Origin: Thaumarchaeota archaeon SCGC AAA007-O23
Lineage (GTDB): Archaea > Thermoproteota > Nitrososphaeria > Nitrososphaerales > Nitrosopumilaceae
Reading direction: 5' to 3'
DNA length: 64,000 bases
Assembly (NCBI GenBank): GCA_000402075.1
Contig: ARWO01000004.1
Coordinates: 15,021-79,020 of the forward strand
Shown here piece after piece: positions 29,215-37,392 of this stretch. The number at the start of each line of letters is the position of its first letter. The stretch's first letter is position 1. The translations under genes and the position numbers were made by a program. The notes beneath the pieces were generated by a model. The model was not told where the DNA came from and did not search any database. It was given only the letters and a program-made list of their open reading frames with translations.

Positions 29215-29754
29215 TTGAAAGGCGAACTATTAGAAAATAGAATAGTTGTTTGGAATAGACGAGAGTCTAGGGATTTATTTGCTAATGGTTATTATGGAAA
29301 GCCTATAGGGATTCCAAAGCCAAATGTAAATGACATCAACGTTCCGCTAATTTTAGATCTTATCGAGGGATGCTACCTCCAAGAAACCTCAAAAATTAAG
29401 ATCACCAAAGATGGAAAGAAAGTTTCTTTGGATGCTCTAATTAAAATTTGTAAGAAGGAATATCATAATTTTGGCAAGAAATATCAAGTGTACAAAGATT
29501 TTAGAGATAAAGGATATGTTATTAATCCTGGAATAAAGTTCGGCTGTGACTTTGCAGTATATCAAAAAGGTCCAGGCATTGATCATGCACCGTATTTGAT
29601 ACAAGTCTACAACAAAAATGACAGTATTTCTTCTACCGCTGTAGTGTTAGCAGGTAGATTAGCTAGCAGTGTTAAGAAACAATTCATTCTGGCAATACCA
29701 CATGGTAAGGATAAAATTGATTATTTGGCACTAGATTGGTGGAAAGCTAATTAA
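29215..29754 (+). CDS. endA: tRNA-splicing endonuclease EndA
   Basis: 179 residues from a TTG at 29215. The C-terminal nuclease domain carries the catalytic triad in RDKGYVINPGIKFGCDF (Tyr), GIDHAPYLIQV (His) and SSVKKQFILAI (Lys). The size is that of the homotetrameric or homodimer-paired alpha subunit. It cuts bulge-helix-bulge RNA in tRNA introns and in rRNA precursors; substrates visible in this window are tRNA-Ser(CGA) and the rRNA stems. Confidence 0.93.
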   Translation: MKGELLENRIVVWNRRESRDLFANGYYGKPIGIPKPNVNDINVPLILDLIEGCYLQETSKIKITKDGKKVSLDALIKICKKEYHNFGKKYQVYKDFRDKGYVINPGIKFGCDFAVYQKGPGIDHAPYLIQVYNKNDSISSTAVVLAGRLASSVKKQFILAIPHGKDKIDYLALDWWKAN

Positions 29755-30124
29755 TCTTCTTTATGTAGCCTGCAATATTGTTGTAGATATCAAACAATTC
29801 CTTTGTTATACCAAAATCTAAACTATTTTTCCATTTTCCATAAATACGTATTCCATTATCTGTAGGATCAACAAAAATTGTTGCGTCATTGATTGATTGG
29901 TTTACAATCATTTCATTTAATGCTGAATCAGTGTTTAGATCTTCTGCTAGTTTTCCTCCTTCCCACGTCACACCAATTATTTTTTTTGAACCAAAATGAC
30001 CTGTGGTTTTAAGTCTGGTTCGTGCAGTGAAATCAATTACCTTTTCACCAGAGTCTTGTTGTACAACAAAATGTGCTTGAAACCTATCCTGAGCACCCCA
30101 TGGAAGTGGATTTGGATCTTGCAT
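29747..30124 (-). CDS. hypothetical protein, 125 residues
   Basis: A soluble beta-rich protein beginning MQDPNPLPWG, with Trp/Gly segments (GVTWEGGKL, IRIYGKWKN). It overlaps the convergent endA end by 8 nt and begins 1 nt after the stop of another small gene on the same strand, so the pair is probably translated from one mRNA. No domain recognised. Confidence 0.65.
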   Translation of the reverse strand: MQDPNPLPWGAQDRFQAHFVVQQDSGEKVIDFTARTRLKTTGHFGSKKIIGVTWEGGKLAEDLNTDSALNEMIVNQSINDATIFVDPTDNGIRIYGKWKNSLDFGITKELFDIYNNIAGYIKKIN

Positions 30125-30125
30125 T

Positions 30126-30362
30126 TTATCCCTTCTGTATTATTTGCACTGCATCAATGTTTGTTCCAGAAATTTTCAACGAGCCCTTGTTGGTAACCAT
30201 TCTAGTAGTTTGTGAGAAACACCTACTATAGTAATCTCCCTTCTCAACTTCCCCTTCACCTATCTCATTAGGCGTCGCACTAACACCAATCTCATTTAAA
30301 ATATCAGAAAACTTTTCAGGCCAATTTTTTAGTACAATAGTTTCAGGTTCAGAATCCTCCAT
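30126..30362 (-). CDS. hypothetical acidic protein, 78 residues
   Basis: 78 residues, acidic N-terminal half and one cysteine. It is immediately upstream of and almost abutting the 125-residue gene. No motif recognised; supported by its tight spacing and clean ATG. Confidence 0.6.
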   Translation of the reverse strand: MEDSEPETIVLKNWPEKFSDILNEIGVSATPNEIGEGEVEKGDYYSRCFSQTTRMVTNKGSLKISGTNIDAVQIIQKG

Positions 30363-30459
30363 GCCGTATGTGATTTTGGCACATAATTTAACATTTCTCG
30401 TTGTTCTGGATTAGTGATTAGCAATAAAATAAATAGATGAGAAACTAATTTTTGATCTC

Positions 30460-32088
30460 ATGCTAAAGTTTCAAAATAAGACTGTATTAGTTACTGGCAG
30501 TGGTACTGGAATTGGACAGGCTATTACTAAGAAATTTGTGGAAAATGGCGCAAATGCAATAATCCTAGGAAGAAGAAAAGAGCCATTAGAAGAAACAGCA
30601 AAAATGCTAGAGGGAATCATCAAAGAAAAGCAAAGTAATGCGACTATCAAAATTTTTGATGGGATAGACGTCAGCGACGAAAAAGCTGTTACTGGTATGT
30701 TTGATTCATTAAAAAGTGAAAATGTCAACTTGGATGTTGTTGTAAACAACGCTGGAGTTTCAGGTCCTGTAACATGTTTTGCTCATGCACCGCTTGATCA
30801 GTTCAGAAGTACTGTAGATATTCATCTGACTGGAACTTTTTGGACGTCAGTTCAGGCACTAAAAGTTATGAAGAAAGGTGCAAAAATTATTACAATTTCA
30901 ACATTTTTTGCAGAAGAAAGACCATTAGAACAACGACCATACAGGTTCAGAGGTCCATATACCGCATCACAAGGAGCAAAAAACAGACTCGTAGAGGCAA
31001 TGTCATGGGAACTTCTAGAAAAGGGAGTTATGTCGATTGGAACTAACCCTGGCCCAGTCCATTCAGACAGAATTTACAAGACAGTCTATCCAAAGGCTGC
31101 ATCAGAATTTCTACGTGTAAGCGGTTTTGAAGACCTATCACCAAGTGAAGTTGAAGCCGCAAACAATGAGATTGTAGGGTTGTTAGGTGAAGACGATGAA
31201 ACAATAAAGGCTGGAATAAAATCTGCCGCAGAAAAGTTAGGCAATAAAGAAACTACGCTTACCAATTTACTAGATAAAGTGAAAGGCATCGCAGAAAAAA
31301 TTCAAAAGAACACCTCAACAATGATTCCAGACCAGCAATTTTTATCGCAGGAGCAGGTTGCAACAACAGTCCTAACACTTTCGGACGATGACCAAGCAAA
31401 AATTCTCAATGGAAAAATAATTCCAGGTGACAGAGTTTTCTATCCTGTCAAGTCACACATTAGAGGATCCGTTCCTAAAGCTGAGAAGAATAACTTGGAT
31501 GGAAAACATGTTTACATTGTAAGTGCTGATGGTGATGATCAAAGAGTAAGTAGTATTACATCAATGATAGAAGAAAAAGGTGGACAAGTTGCATTAGAAC
31601 GCACTGAGGATATTGATTTATTTATTCATATCACTGGTAATGTTCCAAATTTTTCCAAACTGACTGAGTTATCCAGAGATGAGTGGGATAAACTAGTTAA
31701 CCAATTCATTAACACCCCCGCCACGGTGACACAAAGCGCCATTGATACTTTCGTTCCTGGTGGCTCTGATGATCCAAGAAAATTCAAAGATGCGAAAGGT
31801 AGAATTGTTATAATTGGTCCCAACCTTCCAGCTGGTAAAAAGATTAGCGGACATGAGAGAGCGAAGGTTGAGGTTTTCAGGGGTGCCATGAGACCATTTG
31901 CGACTACCATCAATCAAGAATTAAGCGATGTGCTAAAATCAAACGTTAGAGCATTCTTAATTTTGCCTGGAACAGTTGATGGAAAGGAACCAAACAACGA
32001 AAACATTGTAAATACAATTAACTACTTGATGTCAGACGAAGCAGCATCAAGTTCGGAAGTAATTTTCTGCCCAGACGAAACAAGATAA
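30460..32088 (+). CDS. tandem short-chain dehydrogenase protein, malonyl-CoA reductase C-half-like
   Basis: 542 residues. SDR unit 1 (about 1-240) has GSGTGIGQ for NAD(P), NNAGVSG, a Ser in ITISTFF and Tyr in PYTASQ, then NPGPVHSDRI. A helical insert (about 225-310) and a linker lead to a second, degenerate SDR unit (about 345-540) starting DGKHVYIVSADGDD without a dinucleotide glycine motif. This order, including the PGPV.(S/G)DR segment, the helical insert and the second unit opening with xVYxx, matches as I recall the C-terminal half of Chloroflexus malonyl-CoA reductase. It may supply the malonyl-CoA reduction step of the 3-hydroxypropionate/4-hydroxybutyrate cycle. The catalytic Lys of YxxxK is Gln here. 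A generic SDR role is the alternative. Confidence 0.8.
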   Translation: MLKFQNKTVLVTGSGTGIGQAITKKFVENGANAIILGRRKEPLEETAKMLEGIIKEKQSNATIKIFDGIDVSDEKAVTGMFDSLKSENVNLDVVVNNAGVSGPVTCFAHAPLDQFRSTVDIHLTGTFWTSVQALKVMKKGAKIITISTFFAEERPLEQRPYRFRGPYTASQGAKNRLVEAMSWELLEKGVMSIGTNPGPVHSDRIYKTVYPKAASEFLRVSGFEDLSPSEVEAANNEIVGLLGEDDETIKAGIKSAAEKLGNKETTLTNLLDKVKGIAEKIQKNTSTMIPDQQFLSQEQVATTVLTLSDDDQAKILNGKIIPGDRVFYPVKSHIRGSVPKAEKNNLDGKHVYIVSADGDDQRVSSITSMIEEKGGQVALERTEDIDLFIHITGNVPNFSKLTELSRDEWDKLVNQFINTPATVTQSAIDTFVPGGSDDPRKFKDAKGRIVIIGPNLPAGKKISGHERAKVEVFRGAMRPFATTINQELSDVLKSNVRAFLILPGTVDGKEPNNENIVNTINYLMSDEAASSSEVIFCPDETR

Positions 32089-32090
32089 TA

Positions 32091-32846
32091 CTAGAAAATA
32101 CCTGTAGAATCTATAATCAGCTTAATTGCTGCAGCGATGAGCACAATGATCACTATAATCTTCAATTTGTTTTCCTTTATCTCAAGTGACAATCTAGCAC
32201 CTAAAATTCCCCCAGCAAATGCACCGATCGACAACAACAGTGCCTGATAATAATCAGGATGTCCTAGCATGGAATGCATAATCAATCCAGAAAAAGATGC
32301 GAACATCAAGATGAACTGCGAAGTTGGTGCTGCACGCTTCATTGAAATTCCAAGCGCAACTACCATCAACGGTACAAAGATTAGACCACCCCCAATACCA
32401 AATAGACTTGATATTATTCCCGCAAAGAAACTAGCGCCAGCTGAAAAAACAAGCAAAAGACGAGATACGTCTATGGGTTTTTCCTCTATTTTTCTTTTAA
32501 GAAATATGTATGATGCAGAAGAAATGAGAACCAGTGCAAACAAAATTTTGAAAATATCTGGAGATATCTCAGATGATACGAATGCCCCAAGTATGGTACC
32601 AGGAACAGCCATTAAGCCAAGCTTCCAGCCAAGTGAAAGTTCTATCCGTTTTTGTTTAGCGTACATAGCTGTTGACGCTACAGAATTACTAAATACAGCA
32701 AATAGGCTGTTGCTTACAGCTAGTGTGGGAGAAAATCCCATGAATGTCAATACTGGTACAATAATTATTCCACCTCCCAAACCGATTATTGATCCTAATA
32801 TTCCCGCAACAAACCCAAGCGGAATTAACCAAAGTTCTTCAATCAT
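32091..32846 (-). CDS. TauE/SafE family membrane transporter
   Basis: 251 residues with about eight membrane helices in two repeated halves. Each half opens with the family signature: GILGSIIGLGGGIIIVPVL near residue 15 and GIISSLFGIGGGLIFVPLM near residue 140. Members export sulfite, sulfoacetate or other small sulfur anions, but the substrate of this one is unknown. It converges on the SDR gene, and is 1 nt from the DUF192 gene upstream on the same strand, so they are probably one operon. Confidence 0.92.
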   Translation of the reverse strand: MIEELWLIPLGFVAGILGSIIGLGGGIIIVPVLTFMGFSPTLAVSNSLFAVFSNSVASTAMYAKQKRIELSLGWKLGLMAVPGTILGAFVSSEISPDIFKILFALVLISSASYIFLKRKIEEKPIDVSRLLLVFSAGASFFAGIISSLFGIGGGLIFVPLMVVALGISMKRAAPTSQFILMFASFSGLIMHSMLGHPDYYQALLLSIGAFAGGILGARLSLEIKENKLKIIVIIVLIAAAIKLIIDSTGIF

Positions 32847-32847
32847 G

Positions 32848-33345
32848 TTATATCGATATTATTTCCATTTTGGAGTTTTCCGTTATGTTAAACTTATCAA
32901 CAAAACCCGCAGTAACTTCTAACACATACTTAGCATTATCACCTGAGACGCCATTTTCTCTACATGCCATAACTTCTATAGTTGTCTCGCATAATGGAAC
33001 ATTTTTCTCAATTGCAACTACATTAGAATTTCCATCTAACCAAATTATATCCAAATTAAATTGCATACCTAACATCCACATAGAACGTGTTCCGGATCCA
33101 TCAAAGACGAATAACATTCCCTCATTATACGGAAGTTTTTCAGGGTACCACGATAACCCTCTTGTCCTTAATTCTTTTGTATCTGCAATTTGCACCTCCA
33201 AGATTTTATCGTCAATCATTATTGTACCACGTGGAAACTCAACAGATTCAAGCTTGAGGTCTGTTGGAAGAGTAAGCATTCCTGCTACTCCAATAATAAC
33301 TGCAGCCACTACAATAGGAATTAAAACTCCGGTTCTTGTTGGCAT
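32848..33345 (-). CDS. membrane-anchored DUF192 protein
   Basis: 165 residues. An N-terminal hydrophobic helix (about 6-25) acts as signal anchor. The DUF192 domain follows, with ELRTRGLSW, EGMLFVFDG and SMWMLGMQFNLDIIWLD. The domain is widespread and secreted, with no established activity. Genes of DUF192 and TauE type adjoin here with a gap of 1 nt, which suggests a shared envelope function (inference). Confidence 0.9.
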   Translation of the reverse strand: MPTRTGVLIPIVVAAVIIGVAGMLTLPTDLKLESVEFPRGTIMIDDKILEVQIADTKELRTRGLSWYPEKLPYNEGMLFVFDGSGTRSMWMLGMQFNLDIIWLDGNSNVVAIEKNVPLCETTIEVMACRENGVSGDNAKYVLEVTAGFVDKFNITENSKMEIISI

Positions 33346-33387
33346 AAATTTAGGTGATAATAATACGCTTAAAAACTAAAAGAAATG

Positions 33388-33792
33388 TTACACCATGGAG
33401 TTTTTAAAATCATGAATGGTAGAAAACGATTCTTTGGTATGGTTACCAATATCTGATATCTTTGCACCGTTGTATACTTTCTCAAGGTATCTACCAGCCA
33501 ATATCATTGGTCCACCAACAGCACATGTAATACCTGTTGGTTCAGGAATCCAACACATAAGGAATCCAATTTTTTGAATCTTTTTACCTGGTGCTGGTGC
33601 TTTAGTTAGGGCTCTTAAAGAACGCGTCGTATTTTTGTCATCCAATTTAGTAAGATCTGAATACAATTCATTACGTCTTTTGGCTGATTCTTTCATTATT
33701 TTCAATTTCTCGATATGTTTTTGTAAAGAATCCTGCATATTTGATAATGAAACAAAATTAGATAAATGCGGATGTAAAATTCTATCAATCAT
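33388..33792 (-). CDS. hypothetical protein, 134 residues
   Basis: A basic helical N-terminal half (QDSLQKHIEKLKIMKESAKR) and a C-terminal part with a hydrophobic Gly/Pro-rich stretch, GFLMCWIPEPTGITCAVGGP. An internal ATG at 33738 may be the true start. The hydrophobic stretch could be one weak membrane segment. Function not recognised. Confidence 0.6.
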   Translation of the reverse strand: MIDRILHPHLSNFVSLSNMQDSLQKHIEKLKIMKESAKRRNELYSDLTKLDDKNTTRSLRALTKAPAPGKKIQKIGFLMCWIPEPTGITCAVGGPMILAGRYLEKVYNGAKISDIGNHTKESFSTIHDFKNSMV

Positions 33793-33851
33793 AGGTCAAA
33801 AAACTATTACACACATGATTGCATATAGAATTTTGTTAATTAATGAAATAC

Positions 33852-33877
33852 ACTAAATTATACTAGAATAATTTAGT
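33852..33877. promoter_or_regulatory. 26-bp palindromic operator before the DtxR-type gene
   Basis: ACTAAATTAT and ATAATTTAGT form a perfect 10-bp inverted repeat around a 6-bp spacer. It ends 9 bp upstream of the regulator's TTG start. Metal-responsive DtxR/MntR dimers bind dyads of about this length, and autoregulation is common, so this is most likely the regulator's own operator. Confidence 0.65.
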
Positions 33878-33885
33878 TATCTGGG

Positions 33886-34356
33886 TTGGAAAAAAATAGT
33901 AAGAGATTAGAATCTATCAAAGCTGCACATACAATTAAAAAAGTAGCAAGTACAACAAGAGAGGAAGATTATCTAGAAGTAATTGCAGAATTAGTAGAAT
34001 TAAAGGGATATGCAACTACGTTAGATATTTCCAGATTTATGAATGTCAGTCCTCCAAGTGTTACTAAGATGCTTCAAAAATTAGATGAAAAAAAATATCT
34101 TGAATATGAAAAATATCACGGTATTAATTTAACTAATATGGGCAAACAGGTTGCGGACACAATTCGCCGGAAACATAGTATATTATTAGAATTTTTTGAA
34201 ATTTTGAATGTAGGTCAAGGAATTGCCAATCAAGATACGGAAGGTTTAGAACATCATTTAAACCCCAAAACAATTAGGCAATTAAGAAAATATATTACAT
34301 TTTTAAAATCAAATCCAAAAATCATAAAACAGTTTCATGAATTTTCGCGTAAATGA
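33886..34356 (+). CDS. DtxR/MntR-family metal-dependent transcription regulator
   Basis: 156 residues from a TTG at 33886. A winged helix-turn-helix occupies about residues 25-90 (REEDYLEVIAELVELKGYAT, then MNVSPPSVTKMLQKLDEKKY). The dimerisation and metal domain follows with DTEGLEHHLNP near residue 125, which includes the Glu and His ligands usual in the family. There is no SH3-like third domain, as in MntR. Likely Mn or Fe sensing; a dyad operator is just upstream. No metal transporter is adjacent. Confidence 0.88.
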   Translation: MEKNSKRLESIKAAHTIKKVASTTREEDYLEVIAELVELKGYATTLDISRFMNVSPPSVTKMLQKLDEKKYLEYEKYHGINLTNMGKQVADTIRRKHSILLEFFEILNVGQGIANQDTEGLEHHLNPKTIRQLRKYITFLKSNPKIIKQFHEFSRK

Positions 34357-34425
34357 TAGTTTTGAGTACATTATACAAAGCATCAATAGCGAATTTTAAT
34401 TAGACGGAGAAAATATGGTGATTTA

Positions 34426-35091
34426 TTGACGTTCATAACAGATCTCGATGATTTGATCAGATATCATCATGGAGATGTAAAAAAACTAAGAGAGGTTAGA
34501 GATACAATCAGACATGATAATTTCATTACTACTGAAGACAAAAATTATGTTGAGTCATTAATTACAATGCACCTAAAAAACCAACCACTTGACAAGTCAT
34601 TATCACGTAAACAACCAGATACCAAAATTAAATTACAACCAAAACCTACTCTTATTAGTCCAGATTTAAAAAATAATTTCACATTTAGTTTTTCATCTAA
34701 TAAAAAACTAGGTATTCTTGGTGGAGTAGCTGCTGCAATAGCTATAATTGTAATTGTGGGATTCACAGCAATTAATACGCCAATTGATTCCATTGTAAGT
34801 TCAACATCATCTAACCCATTATTGGTAAATATTGATCAAACTACATACCAAAGAGCTGATATAATTTCCATCTCAGGTGATACAAACTCCTATACTAAAT
34901 CAGTTGAATTATCAATAGAAAACACTAATGGTGTAAAAATATGGAAGGAAGTCATCAATCCCAAAAATGATGGGCAATTTTCAACGCTCATTATAGCTGG
35001 TGGTGGTGGATGGGAAAATAATGGTGTCTACACATTAAAAGCAGTGCAAGATGATTTAGCAAGCGAAATTGAGTTTAAAATTATTGCATAA
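34426..35091 (+). CDS. membrane-anchored protein with external beta domain
   Basis: 221 residues from a TTG at 34426. A cytoplasmic region of about 90 residues with helices and a basic linker precedes one membrane helix (about 93-115: LGILGGVAAAIAIIVIVGF). Outside is a beta-sandwich-like domain with Gly-rich GGGGWENNGVYTLKAV, reminiscent of Ig-like cell-surface modules in archaea. The domain may act as adhesin or envelope component; no specific function. Confidence 0.7.
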   Translation: MTFITDLDDLIRYHHGDVKKLREVRDTIRHDNFITTEDKNYVESLITMHLKNQPLDKSLSRKQPDTKIKLQPKPTLISPDLKNNFTFSFSSNKKLGILGGVAAAIAIIVIVGFTAINTPIDSIVSSTSSNPLLVNIDQTTYQRADIISISGDTNSYTKSVELSIENTNGVKIWKEVINPKNDGQFSTLIIAGGGGWENNGVYTLKAVQDDLASEIEFKIIA

Positions 35092-35094
35092 AAA

Positions 35095-35325
35095 TTAGTT
35101 CGTCAGATCTTCATCATTCCATCTTAATCTGTACTTTCCAACAGAACGCATGTACTCTATCTTACCGCCCTTTTTGAATACTAGTTTATTTTCCCTATGT
35201 GATGTATCACGAATCTCCAAAACCACATTGTCAGCAATAGCCTCAAAAATAGTTGGATTATTTGATATCAATTTCCAAGATTCAGAAGAAAAATCTAGAT
35301 AATGAACTGTATGGACAAGTCCCAT
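35095..35325 (-). CDS. hypothetical protein, 76 residues
   Basis: A small soluble protein with alternating beta-like segments (NVVLEIRDTSHRENKLVFKK). It converges with the membrane protein at 34426 and diverges from udg. No motif recognised. Confidence 0.6.
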   Translation of the reverse strand: MGLVHTVHYLDFSSESWKLISNNPTIFEAIADNVVLEIRDTSHRENKLVFKKGGKIEYMRSVGKYRLRWNDEDLTN

Positions 35326-35411
35326 GATTTATGGATTCAATTCCATACCTAAAGGCTTTTGTTAAATTTAGTTTTGCAAAACTAATCAATTAGATGTAAA
35401 GATTACAATCT

Positions 35412-35981
35412 ATGAAAGCAACTTCATCCCTTAAAATAATTCAAGAAAAAGTCAAAACTTGCAAAAAGTGTGATTTGTGTGATACAAGAAATAATGCAGT
35501 TCCTGGAAAAGGAAATCAGAATGCAGATATTATTTTTGTTGGTGAAGCACCTGGAAAAAATGAAGATCTGTATGGTGAGCCATTTATCGGTACTGCAGGA
35601 AAAAGGCTTGATGATGCATTAAAAAATGCTGGGTTGACAAGAAACAGTGTATATATCACAAATATTGTAAAATGCAGGCCGCCTAAAAACAGAATTCCAA
35701 ATGATGTTGAAAAATCAATGTGTAACGAGTATTTGAAAGATGAGATTGCAATTATTAATCCTAAAATAATTTGTCTACTTGGGAATACGCCATTTTATTC
35801 AATTTTAGGCGGTAAAGAAATTTCAAAGAACCATGGAAAATTTATTTCTAAAGATAACCGTATGTATTTTGTCACATTCCATCCTGCCGCAACAATTTAC
35901 AACCAAAAACTTGTAAATGTTTTCAAAAATGATATTAAAAAACTAGTGAATGAATCACAAAAAATAAAACATACAGATTGA
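35412..35981 (+). CDS. udg: type 4 uracil-DNA glycosylase with iron-sulfur cluster
   Basis: 189 residues. Cluster cysteines are seen as CKKC near residue 17 and later in KCRPPKNRIPNDVEKSMC. Motif A reads VGEAPGKNEDLYGEPFIG and motif B VTFHPAATIYN, the family-4 pattern. It removes uracil arising from cytosine deamination. The next gene, another DNA glycosylase, starts one base after its stop, so a repair operon is likely. Confidence 0.95.
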   Translation: MKATSSLKIIQEKVKTCKKCDLCDTRNNAVPGKGNQNADIIFVGEAPGKNEDLYGEPFIGTAGKRLDDALKNAGLTRNSVYITNIVKCRPPKNRIPNDVEKSMCNEYLKDEIAIINPKIICLLGNTPFYSILGGKEISKNHGKFISKDNRMYFVTFHPAATIYNQKLVNVFKNDIKKLVNESQKIKHTD

Positions 35982-35982
35982 A

Positions 35983-36540
35983 ATGAAAGTTTTACCAAGA
36001 AAGTTTTACATGAACGATACCAAACAAGCCGCAAAAGATCTTTTAGGAAAAACTTTAGTAAGAAAAATTGGAAATCAGATACTTTCTGGAGTCATAATAG
36101 AAACTGAAGCATATAAGGGAAAAAATGATCCGGCTAGTCATGCATCAAGAAAAAAAACTGAACGAAATAAAATTATGTTTGGTGAAGTGGGACACGCATA
36201 TGTTTATTTTACATATGGCATGCATTATTGTTTTAATGTGGTTGCAAAAAAAGAAGATGCCGAATCTGGTGCTGTTCTAATACGAGCAATTCAACCACAA
36301 CAAGGAATTAAACATATGGTAAAAAATAGAAAAACTGATGTTATTTCTAATTTAACAAATGGGCCTGGAAAACTAACTCAAGCTATGCAAATTACTTTAA
36401 AACAATACGACCTAGACCTAACAAAAAATTCAGCGTTGTTTATTATTGACGGTAAAAATCCAACAAAAATCATGACAAAACCTAGAGTAGGAATAAAGAC
36501 TGGCACTGACAAACTATGGAATTTTAGTTATAAGATCTAA
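35983..36540 (+). CDS. 3-methyladenine DNA glycosylase (AAG/MPG family)
   Basis: 185 residues with family landmarks: ETEAYKGKNDPASHASRKKTERN (general acid region), VYFTYGMHYCFNVV (nucleotide flipping Tyr) and GVLIRAIQP-like GAVLIRAIQPQQG. It excises alkylated purines. It is co-transcribed with udg. Such AAG enzymes are rare in archaea relative to AlkA types, so transfer from bacteria is possible. Confidence 0.94.
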   Translation: MKVLPRKFYMNDTKQAAKDLLGKTLVRKIGNQILSGVIIETEAYKGKNDPASHASRKKTERNKIMFGEVGHAYVYFTYGMHYCFNVVAKKEDAESGAVLIRAIQPQQGIKHMVKNRKTDVISNLTNGPGKLTQAMQITLKQYDLDLTKNSALFIIDGKNPTKIMTKPRVGIKTGTDKLWNFSYKI

Positions 36541-37199
36541 TTTTGATTATTGTCATCATCATCGTCTAGTGTCCATGGAGCAATTCTGCCAAGTATTTTT
36601 TCCCAGTTTAATCGTAAAAGAAGAATTACTACGATTGTCATTGCAACACCCAACGCTATAATACCAATGTAAACAGGCAATGGGTCATTAATTTCCCGAA
36701 GTACTGGTTCCAAAAGTGACAAACCCATGTAATGTGAAATTAGTACAATTACGTAATACAAAACAAATTTTCCCAATAACGTAGCAACGAAGAACCTTTT
36801 TGGATTATACTTTGCTAATCCTAATGGAATGTAAACTAAATCATCAGGAATAGGAGTTGCAGCAGCAACAAAAGCCGCTGAACCACCATACCGCTTTACT
36901 AATTTTTGAAATGGCAGCATTCGTTTTTTAGTTTTTTCAGAAATAATTTTTCTTCCACCATAACTAGCGTAAAATATTATCTGCTTAGCTGCTGTGGATG
37001 TCAAAGCTGCAATTAAAACTAAAACATGAATGTCAAATTGTTCTCCCACCGCCATTGTAGCTACCAAAACAAATGAAGGGATTGGTACAAACGGTATAAG
37101 TGAACCAAAGAAACTGACAATAGTTAAACCAAGATAACCAACTTCGGGAGTAAAAGGAAACAATTCCCAAAGATCCACATGTCGATCAATATTTTGCAT
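36537..37199 (-). CDS. VTT-domain (DedA/SNARE-associated type) membrane protein
   Basis: 220 residues with four to six hydrophobic segments and the VTT core: FFGSLIPFVPIPSFVLVA (re-entrant), RYGGSAAFVAAATPIPDD and LPLGLAKYNPKRF-like IPLGLAKYNPKRFFVATLLGK. Family members scramble or flip lipids, such as undecaprenyl phosphate in bacteria. The acidic C-terminal tail (DDDDD) is unusual. Its end overlaps the convergent glycosylase by 4 nt. Confidence 0.85.
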   Translation of the reverse strand: MQNIDRHVDLWELFPFTPEVGYLGLTIVSFFGSLIPFVPIPSFVLVATMAVGEQFDIHVLVLIAALTSTAAKQIIFYASYGGRKIISEKTKKRMLPFQKLVKRYGGSAAFVAAATPIPDDLVYIPLGLAKYNPKRFFVATLLGKFVLYYVIVLISHYMGLSLLEPVLREINDPLPVYIGIIALGVAMTIVVILLLRLNWEKILGRIAPWTLDDDDDNNQN

Positions 37200-37279
37200 T
37201 ATTTAACTCTAAAAAAATAATTAGTAGTCAGCAATTGCGATCAAAATATGTTTTTTTATGATCGTTCCATAATTTAGAT

Positions 37280-37369
37280 ATGTATTCTACATGCTCACAA
37301 TGTGGTAGACTGGTAACAAGACCGGAAACAAAATATTGTTCTGATGAATGTAAAGAAAAAGCAAAGTAA
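37280..37369 (+). CDS. 29-residue zinc-binding peptide
   Basis: ATG at 37280, TAA at 37367. The sequence has two metal-binding pairs, CSQCGR and CSDEC, separated by 14 residues and ending in a Lys-rich tail. The layout resembles the minimal zinc fingers of the treble-clef or DUF2116 type (GRLVTRPETKYCSDEC). It is the only frame in the gap between the VTT and ABC ATPase genes. Confidence 0.55.
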   Translation: MYSTCSQCGRLVTRPETKYCSDECKEKAK

Positions 37370-37392
37370 TGAAAGACTATAATTGTAAGGTC

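Noticed and set aside
32269..32922. 217-codon plus frame opposite TauE
   Set aside because: Mirror of a membrane-protein gene; the minus strand carries the duplicated GLGGG/GIGGG signatures.
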